Made by a program: the position numbers and the translations under genes
Source: Candidatus Dormiibacterota bacterium
GTDB taxonomy: Bacteria > Chloroflexota > Dormibacteria > UBA8260 > Bog-877
Direction: 5' to 3'
Length of the DNA stretch: 10,883 nt
Assembly: GCA_003164475.1 (NCBI GenBank)
Contig: PLTL01000025.1
Location: forward strand, 1-10,883
Notes under the pieces: model-generated
Told to the model about the DNA's origin: nothing
The model's database searches: none
What the model saw: the letters and a program-made list of their open reading frames with translations, nothing else
Shown: positions 6,413-10,883 of the stretch, piece by piece
Numbering within the stretch: position 1 is the first letter of the stretch
Layout of the letters: every line of letters starts with the position of its first letter

Positions 6413-6430
6413 GCTGAGACTCCTCTCAGC
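6413..6430. promoter_or_regulatory. Perfect 7-4-7 palindrome between divergent fabI and LCP gene
   Basis: GCTGAGA (6413-6419), CTCC, TCTCAGC (6424-6430). It lies in the 86-bp region between two divergent genes and overlaps the possible -35 of the LCP promoter. That position suits a regulator binding site acting on the LCP operon and perhaps on fabI. An RNA hairpin is an alternative, but the inferred start sites are downstream of it in both directions, so it would not be transcribed from them. Confidence 0.5.
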
Positions 6431-6445
6431 ATTGCCCGTTACAAT
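6416..6445 (+). promoter_or_regulatory. Candidate promoter for the LCP-propeller operon
   Basis: The -10 candidate TACAAT (6440-6445) matches the TATAAT consensus at five of six positions; a weak GAGACT (6416-6421) lies 18 bp upstream as a possible -35. Only eight bases separate the -10 from the ATG at 6454, so transcription would begin at or within a base or two of the start codon. This would give a leaderless mRNA and would explain the missing ribosome site. The -10 is convincing, the -35 is not. Confidence 0.55.
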
Positions 6446-6453
6446 CCGGCCGC

Positions 6454-7503
6454 ATGCCTGCCGCGAACAGGCCGCGGCGCCGCCGCGCCGGGCTTCGGTC
6501 AAAGCAAACGTCCTTCTCGTGGAGCCGTCACCGGGCGCTGGTAGCGGTGCTATTGGTGTTCGGCTTCGGCCTCTCCGGCGCGAGCGGGGTGGTGGCCTAC
6601 TTCCTGCCCGCAATCACCGCCGCACTCAACATCACCGGCCACCAGACCACCGGCAAATCGGGCAAGTCGAAGGGGGCCACCCCCAGTCCCTCCCCCGGGA
6701 CCACCTCGGCTCCCAGCCAGCCCTTCAACGTGCTGCTCTTAGGCTCTGACAATGACACCAAGTTCGAGCCCGACCATGTGCTCACCCAGACCATGATCCT
6801 GGTCCGGGTCGACCCGCAGACCCACTCGGTGGTGATGTTCTCCATCCCCCGGGACCTCTGGGTGTCGCTGTCCACCGGAGGCAGCGCCAAGATCGACGCC
6901 GCCTACTCCTACGGCGGAGCGGCCGCCGCCATCCAGACCGTCGAGAACGACTTCGGAGTCCCCATCAACTACTGGGTGTGGATCGGGCTCGGCGGCTTGG
7001 TCCAGCTGGTCAACCAGCTGGGCGGCGTCAACGTCGTGGCCCAGATGCCGATCCTGGACGATGAGTACCCCTCCGACCTCACCGGGAGCAACCCCTACCT
7101 CCAGGCTCGGATCGCCGTCCTCCCCGGGCCCCAGCGCCTGAACGGCGTCGACGCGCTGGAGTACGTGCGCTCCCGGCACGGTGACATCCTCTCGGACATC
7201 GCCCGCTCCCAGAAGCAGCAGCAGCTCCTCCTCGACATCAAGGCCGCCGCCAAGACCCTGGGGCTGGCCGACGTGCCCGACATCGCCTCCTCGCTGGGGA
7301 ACTCGGTCAAGACCGACATGAGCCTCACCCAGCTGACCTCGCTGCTGCCCCTGGCCAGGGCCTTCAGCGACGGCGACGTCAACGAGGTCATCATGACCGG
7401 CTCGCCATATTTCGGCAGTGTCATCGAGAGCGACGGGGAGGACGCCCTGGCACCGGACTGGACCCAGATCGACGCCCTGGTGGCGCAGTACTTCCCGACG
7501 TGA
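6454..7503 (+). CDS. LytR-CpsA-Psr (LCP) family cell-wall glycopolymer transferase
   Basis: LCP enzymes move lipid-linked glycopolymers (teichoic acids, arabinogalactan, capsule) onto peptidoglycan outside the membrane. The 349 aa comprise a basic cytoplasmic tail (RPRRRRAGLRSKQ, 6-18), one membrane helix at about 28-52, a Ser/Pro/Thr/Gly-rich linker (61-90), and the LCP domain from FNVLLLGSD (91-99). Seen: TQTMILVRVDPQTHSVVMFS (111-130) followed by IPRDLWV (131-137), KIDAAYSYGG (146-155), and YVRSRHGDILSDIARSQKQQ (237-256). The Arg and Asp residues expected to hold the pyrophosphate lipid are in PRD and in SRH/SDIAR. No C-terminal LytR_C domain is present. The next gene overlaps the stop by 4 bp. 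No Shine-Dalgarno precedes ATG 6454; the promoter suggests a leaderless transcript. Which polymer is attached cannot be told. Confidence 0.95.
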   Translation: MPAANRPRRRRAGLRSKQTSFSWSRHRALVAVLLVFGFGLSGASGVVAYFLPAITAALNITGHQTTGKSGKSKGATPSPSPGTTSAPSQPFNVLLLGSDNDTKFEPDHVLTQTMILVRVDPQTHSVVMFSIPRDLWVSLSTGGSAKIDAAYSYGGAAAAIQTVENDFGVPINYWVWIGLGGLVQLVNQLGGVNVVAQMPILDDEYPSDLTGSNPYLQARIAVLPGPQRLNGVDALEYVRSRHGDILSDIARSQKQQQLLLDIKAAAKTLGLADVPDIASSLGNSVKTDMSLTQLTSLLPLARAFSDGDVNEVIMTGSPYFGSVIESDGEDALAPDWTQIDALVAQYFPT

Positions 7504-8531
7504 GACGGCTTCTGCCGATCGTGGCCGCGATGGTCGTGATGGGGCTCTTCGGCCTGGGCGTCTACAGCATCCTGGGGACCCTCAAGAGCAGCCGTAATCA
7601 CAGTCAGAAGCCGACCCAGGAGCAGGCCCTGGTCTACCTGCCCGGTACCGTCTACGTGGTCCAGGGTGGGGACATCTACAGCCTCAGCAACCTAGAGTTC
7701 ACCCCCCTTAAGGCTCCCCCCTACGACTGGGTCCAGGTGGAGCCCGCCCCGGACGGCGACCTCCTCGCCGTCGCCTTCTTTGCCGCCCCAAGCTCGTACA
7801 GCAACGTCTACCTGCTCAACTCCTCCGGCCAGGTGGTGCGCCAGCTGCTCCAGGAGAGCTCCACTCAGTACTTCGGCAACCACTGGGCCTACTACCCCAA
7901 GGTGAGCCCGGACGGCAGCACCCTCTTCTTCACCACCGACTGGCTGGATCCCTACGCCGCCTACGACGTCGACTTCGAAATCGCGGCGGTCCCCTTCGCC
8001 AGTCCGTCCTCCAGCCCCACCGTGTGGAGCACTCCCAACCAGTATCAGGGCGGTGACGTGGAACCGATCCCGCTGGCCAGCGGGGGGGTCATTTACGCCA
8101 AGTACGCGGTGAGCACCGCCGGCGCCACCTACGCTCAGCTGGTCTACGTCAGCTCCCCCTACGCCAACCCCGTCTACCTGACCACACCCGCCCAGGACTG
8201 CTCCGAGCCGGCGCTCTCGCCCAGCGGCACCGAGCTGGCCATGGTGTGCACCAACAACTCGCTCCAGGCCACCACCCTGGAGGTGGCCAGCTGGAACGGC
8301 GGCTCGCTGGGCACCCCGGTGGTGATAAGCGACGGTCCGATGGCGGCCAGCCCCAGCTGGTCACCGGACGGCAAGAGCGTGCTCTACCTCAACACCCTGC
8401 TGAGCAACAAGGCCTCACCCTTTCAGCTCTGGTGGGTGCCCAGGGCGAGCTCGGCCAAGCCCGGAGCCCCTGAGCAGGTGACCGAGAATCTCAACTTCAC
8501 GGCGACCTCCCCGGCGGTCTGGGCCAGCTGA
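7500..8531 (+). CDS. Membrane-anchored TolB/PD40-type beta-propeller protein
   Basis: 343 aa: an N-terminal signal anchor (RRLLPIVAAMVVMGLFGLGVYSILG, in two parts about 2-14 and 15-26, no lipobox cysteine), a polar linker (28-45), then an extracytoplasmic domain built of WD40/PD40-like blades. Repeat cores are VEPAPDGDLLAVAFF (80-94), YPKVSPDGSTLFFTT (132-146), EPALSPSGTELAMVC (236-250) and SPSWSPDGKSVLYLN (284-298); the SPDG-then-strand pattern is that of TolB-type propellers. Cys234 and Cys250 could form a disulfide. No enzyme signature is seen; the likely role is binding a protein or glycan at the cell surface. The GTG at 7500 shares GTGA with the stop of the LCP gene, so the two are almost certainly co-transcribed and coupled. 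Its exact role beside an LCP enzyme is unknown. Confidence 0.85.
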   Translation: MRRLLPIVAAMVVMGLFGLGVYSILGTLKSSRNHSQKPTQEQALVYLPGTVYVVQGGDIYSLSNLEFTPLKAPPYDWVQVEPAPDGDLLAVAFFAAPSSYSNVYLLNSSGQVVRQLLQESSTQYFGNHWAYYPKVSPDGSTLFFTTDWLDPYAAYDVDFEIAAVPFASPSSSPTVWSTPNQYQGGDVEPIPLASGGVIYAKYAVSTAGATYAQLVYVSSPYANPVYLTTPAQDCSEPALSPSGTELAMVCTNNSLQATTLEVASWNGGSLGTPVVISDGPMAASPSWSPDGKSVLYLNTLLSNKASPFQLWWVPRASSAKPGAPEQVTENLNFTATSPAVWAS

Positions 8532-8536
8532 CCTCC

Positions 8537-8555
8537 CTCGGGCAGATGGCCCGGG
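8537..8555. terminator. Hairpin between convergent propeller and glycosidase genes
   Basis: CTCGGGC (8537-8543), loop AGATG, GCCCGGG (8549-8555): a 7-bp stem with one G-U pair. It fills the 25-bp gap between the TGA ending at 8531 and the minus-strand TGA ending at 8557. Neither side has a U-tract, so this is a likely but not classical bidirectional terminator. Confidence 0.45.
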
Positions 8556-8556
8556 C

Positions 8557-10883
8557 TCAGGTGGTGTTGCCCGGCCGGGGCGAGTGCCAGGGCGACCGGA
8601 GCTCCCCCACCAACAGGGCGGCCAGCGCCGTCCAGCCAGTCTGGTGCGAGGCCCCGTGGCCCCCGCCGGTGTCTCCGTCGAAGTACTCGTAGAAGAGCAG
8701 CAGGTCACGCCAGCTGGGGTCGGCCTGGAATTTCGCCAGGTCGCCGTGCACGGGCCGACGCCCGTCCGGGCCCCGGCGGAAGATCGCCACGGTCCGCTGG
8801 GCCAGGTGGTCCGCGATCCGTCCCAGGGGAACCGGGTGGCCGCCAGGACTGGGGAAGGGGTGGGTGAACGAGGGCCCCAGGCCGGTGCCCAGCAGGCGCA
8901 GGGCCTGGATCAGCAGGTAGCTGGTGGGGAGCCAGACCGGGCCCCGCCAGTTGGAGTTGCCCCCGAATACCCGGTCACTGGAGACCCCGGGTTCGTAGCG
9001 GACGGGTGCCATCCCGGGGACGAGCCCACTCTGGAAGGGCTGGGACAGGTGGACCTTGGAGAGGGAGCGGGGACCGTGTTCGGAGAGGAATTCCTGGGGG
9101 TCGAGCAGCCGGTCCAAGAGCCGGTGGAGCCGCTCCGAACCCACCAGGCTCAGACAGGCATAGGGGTCGCTTCCCCGGGCCGCCCGGTAGTGGATCACAC
9201 CCCGCTCGGCCGCCTCGTCCAAGTGCTCAGAGAGCCGGGGGAACCGCTCCAGGGTGTGACGGTGAACCACCTCGCTGGCCGCCAGCGGCATCAGCCCGAC
9301 CAGGCTGCGGAGGCGGATCCTCTCCATCTGCCCACTGGCCACCCGAAGCAGGTCGTAGTAGAAGCCGTCCCGCTCGTCCCACAGTCCCTTGCCCGCTTCT
9401 GCCCCGTTGAGGGCGGCGGCGATCCGCACGTAGTGAGAGAAGAAGCGAATCGCCATGTTCTCGTACTGGGGCTCCTCGATCGCCAGCTCGGCGGCGATGC
9501 GGAACATCTTGACCACGAACATCCCCATCCAGGCGGTGGCGTCCACCTCCGAGATCTGCGCCCCGTCGGGCAGGTGGCTGCGGTCCACCGCGGAGATGTT
9601 GTCCAGCCCCAGGAAGCCGCCGGAGAAGATGTTCCTCCCGTCGGGATCGCGCCGGTTCACCCACCAGCCGTAGTTGAAGAGCAGAGCCAGGAAGGCCTCC
9701 TCCAGGAAGCCCCGGTCCGGGACCCCAGTGCGGTTGCGGTCGCGGACGTAGATCTGCCAGACGGCGGTGGCATGCACGGGCGGGTTGGAGTCCGAGAAGG
9801 CCCAGTCGTAGGCCGGGAGCTGGCCGTCCTCGCGCAGGAAGCGGGGCTGGAGCAGGAGCAGCACCTGCTGCTTGGCCATTTGGGTGTCCAGCGGCTCCAG
9901 CGCCATGGCGTGGAAGGCCAGGTCCCAGCTGGCGAACCAGGGGTACTCCCAGCTGTCGGGCATCACGATCACGTCGGCGGCGTGGAGCCCCGCCCAGGTG
10001 TGGTTGCGGCCCTCCAACCTCAGGGGGGGCGGCGCGGGTTGGGTGGGATCACCGGCCAGCCAGCGGGAGACGTCGTACTCGTAGTACTGCTGGGTCCAGA
10101 TCAGCCCGGCGAACGCCTGGCGCTGGATCAAACGGTCATCCTCATCGCTGTCCTCGGGAAGGGTCCGTCCGTAGAACTCATCCGCCTCGGCGCGACGGTC
10201 GGCGCAGATCCGGTCCACCTCGGCCGGGGACCGGCCCTGCTCGTTACCCCAGACCAGCCGCACCACCTCGGATTGTCCCGGCGCGACGTCGAGGACGAAG
10301 TGGGCGGCTGCCTTGGTGCCGGATCGCTCGGGGTTGCAGATGGAGGGATCCCCCCTGAGCACCGCGTCCGCGATCGCGTCCTTGGGGAAGCGGCTGCGGT
10401 TGGGGCTCCGGAAGAGCAGCTCGGAGTTGGTCTCGTTGTCACAGAGGAGCCACTCGAAATCCCCCTCCGCCACCAGTTGGAATCCCCCTAGCTCGGGGTG
10501 GTGGCTCAGCTGGACGACCTTTCCCTCGGCCCGGAGCTGGGGCTGGGGGCCCGGGTCCTGGTCCCAGGCCCAGGTGTTGCGGAGCCACAGGTGAGGCAGC
10601 AAGTGGAGACGCGCCTCCTCGCGGCTCTCGTTGGTCACGGTCAGTTTCCACGCCACCACATCGGAGGTAGCGGTGGCGTACTCGACCTCGACCGTCCAGT
10701 AGCGGTCATGGTCGAAGACACCCAGCTGGATCAGTCCCAGCTCCGGCCCGGGCCCTGAGTTCCGCTCCCGCAGCTGCCGGTAGGGGAAGGCGTCCATGGG
10801 GTAGCGATAGAGCGCTCGCAGGTAGCGACCATCCGGCAGCGCGTCCAGGTAGTGCCAGTACTCCTTGACGTCCTCGCCGTGGT
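8557..10883 (-). CDS. MGH1/GH63-like glycoside hydrolase (glucosidase), N-terminus outside window
   Basis: An (alpha/alpha)6-barrel glycoside hydrolase of the GH63/MGH1-like group often annotated as glucosidase. 774 residues are visible. The frame is open to the window edge: 28 codons before the ATG at 10797 encode GEDVKEYWHYLDALPDGRYL and more, a conserved part of these roughly 890-residue proteins, so that ATG is internal. Numbering from it: beta-sandwich N-domain to about 200; PWFASWDLAFH (286-296), GQLPAYDWAFSDSNPPVHA (325-343), GGFLGLDN (393-400), EVDATAW (417-423), WDERDGFYYD (473-482), SNWRGPVWLP (615-624), and YEYFDGDTGGGHGASHQTGW near the end. Glu704 in YEYFDGD (codon 8686-8688) is the probable catalytic base by position. 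No obvious secretion signal can be judged without the N-terminus. Substrate is probably an alpha-glucoside or glucosyl-glycerate-like solute; this is inference. Confidence 0.9.
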   Translation of the reverse strand, partial: HGEDVKEYWHYLDALPDGRYLRALYRYPMDAFPYRQLRERNSGPGPELGLIQLGVFDHDRYWTVEVEYATATSDVVAWKLTVTNESREEARLHLLPHLWLRNTWAWDQDPGPQPQLRAEGKVVQLSHHPELGGFQLVAEGDFEWLLCDNETNSELLFRSPNRSRFPKDAIADAVLRGDPSICNPERSGTKAAAHFVLDVAPGQSEVVRLVWGNEQGRSPAEVDRICADRRAEADEFYGRTLPEDSDEDDRLIQRQAFAGLIWTQQYYEYDVSRWLAGDPTQPAPPPLRLEGRNHTWAGLHAADVIVMPDSWEYPWFASWDLAFHAMALEPLDTQMAKQQVLLLLQPRFLREDGQLPAYDWAFSDSNPPVHATAVWQIYVRDRNRTGVPDRGFLEEAFLALLFNYGWWVNRRDPDGRNIFSGGFLGLDNISAVDRSHLPDGAQISEVDATAWMGMFVVKMFRIAAELAIEEPQYENMAIRFFSHYVRIAAALNGAEAGKGLWDERDGFYYDLLRVASGQMERIRLRSLVGLMPLAASEVVHRHTLERFPRLSEHLDEAAERGVIHYRAARGSDPYACLSLVGSERLHRLLDRLLDPQEFLSEHGPRSLSKVHLSQPFQSGLVPGMAPVRYEPGVSSDRVFGGNSNWRGPVWLPTSYLLIQALRLLGTGLGPSFTHPFPSPGGHPVPLGRIADHLAQRTVAIFRRGPDGRRPVHGDLAKFQADPSWRDLLLFYEYFDGDTGGGHGASHQTGWTALAALLVGELRSPWHSPRPGNTT

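Noticed and set aside
6368..6613. 82-residue N-terminal extension of the enoyl reductase
   Set aside because: The added residues are Arg/Pro/Ala-rich and match no family. The canonical FabI start is the ATG at 6367, and the extension would run under the divergent LCP gene and its promoter.
8584..10491. Open frame of 635 codons on the plus strand opposite the glycosidase
   Set aside because: It is the antisense of a well-conserved gene in high-GC DNA. Its translation is low-complexity (rich in G, P, V, Q, H) with no family motif, as expected for a shadow frame.
10795..10797. ATG as the true start of the glycosidase
   Set aside because: The 28 codons upstream to the window edge are open and encode conserved family sequence (GEDVKEYWHYLDA), so the gene continues out of the window.
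1..10883. Mobile elements, CRISPR, tRNA/rRNA, defence or phage genes
   Set aside because: No transposase, recombinase, spaced direct repeats, tRNA-like cloverleaf or rRNA segments were recognised. The genes are ordinary chromosomal types with uniform codon use by eye.

Overview
The window is about 10.9 kb of GC-rich bacterial DNA, roughly two-thirds or more G+C by eye. It is densely packed with chromosomal housekeeping-type genes, frequent GTG/TTG starts and gaps of 0-100 bp. The gene set suggests an actinomycete or a neighbouring lineage such as Dormibacterota or Chloroflexota: a MarP-like membrane serine protease, an F420-type flavin-fold oxidoreductase, an InhA-like enoyl reductase, an LCP cell-wall ligase and a large MGH1/GH63-type glycosidase. 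This placement is inference; no rRNA or other phylogenetic marker is present. I see no tRNA, rRNA, CRISPR array, insertion sequence, phage gene or attachment site.

Layout. (1) 1-1987, plus strand: a tight operon with the 3' part of polyphosphate kinase ppk1, a small PPOX-fold (F420-type) protein starting at TTG inside the end of ppk1, and rpiA one base after it. A hairpin at 2001-2021 closes this operon and overlaps the stop codon of the next, convergent gene. (2) 2009-2521, minus: a four-helix membrane protein of unknown function, divergent from (3) 2617-3795, plus: a MarP-like CvpA/trypsin-fold membrane protease. (4) 3838-5618, plus: a MarR regulator and an MFS exporter, preceded by an AT-rich imperfect palindrome that is probably the MarR operator. 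(5) 5567-6367, minus: enoyl-ACP reductase (fabI/inhA type), whose end overlaps the exporter's end by 52 bp. (6) 6454-8531, plus: an LCP-family cell-wall transferase and a membrane-anchored beta-propeller protein joined by a 4-bp GTGA overlap. They diverge from fabI across an 86-bp region holding a perfect 7-4-7 palindrome. (7) 8557-10883, minus: a large glucosidase-like glycoside hydrolase whose N-terminus lies outside the window. A hairpin sits between its stop codon and that of the propeller gene.

Taken together the genes concern the envelope (LCP, propeller, MarP, exporter, fatty-acid synthesis) and central or storage metabolism (polyphosphate, pentose phosphate, alpha-glucoside hydrolysis). 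I do not see a defence system, biosynthetic cluster or other clearly novel multi-gene system. The more interesting points are the mixed features of the enoyl reductase, the palindrome between fabI and the LCP operon, the LCP-propeller pairing, and several starts that look leaderless.
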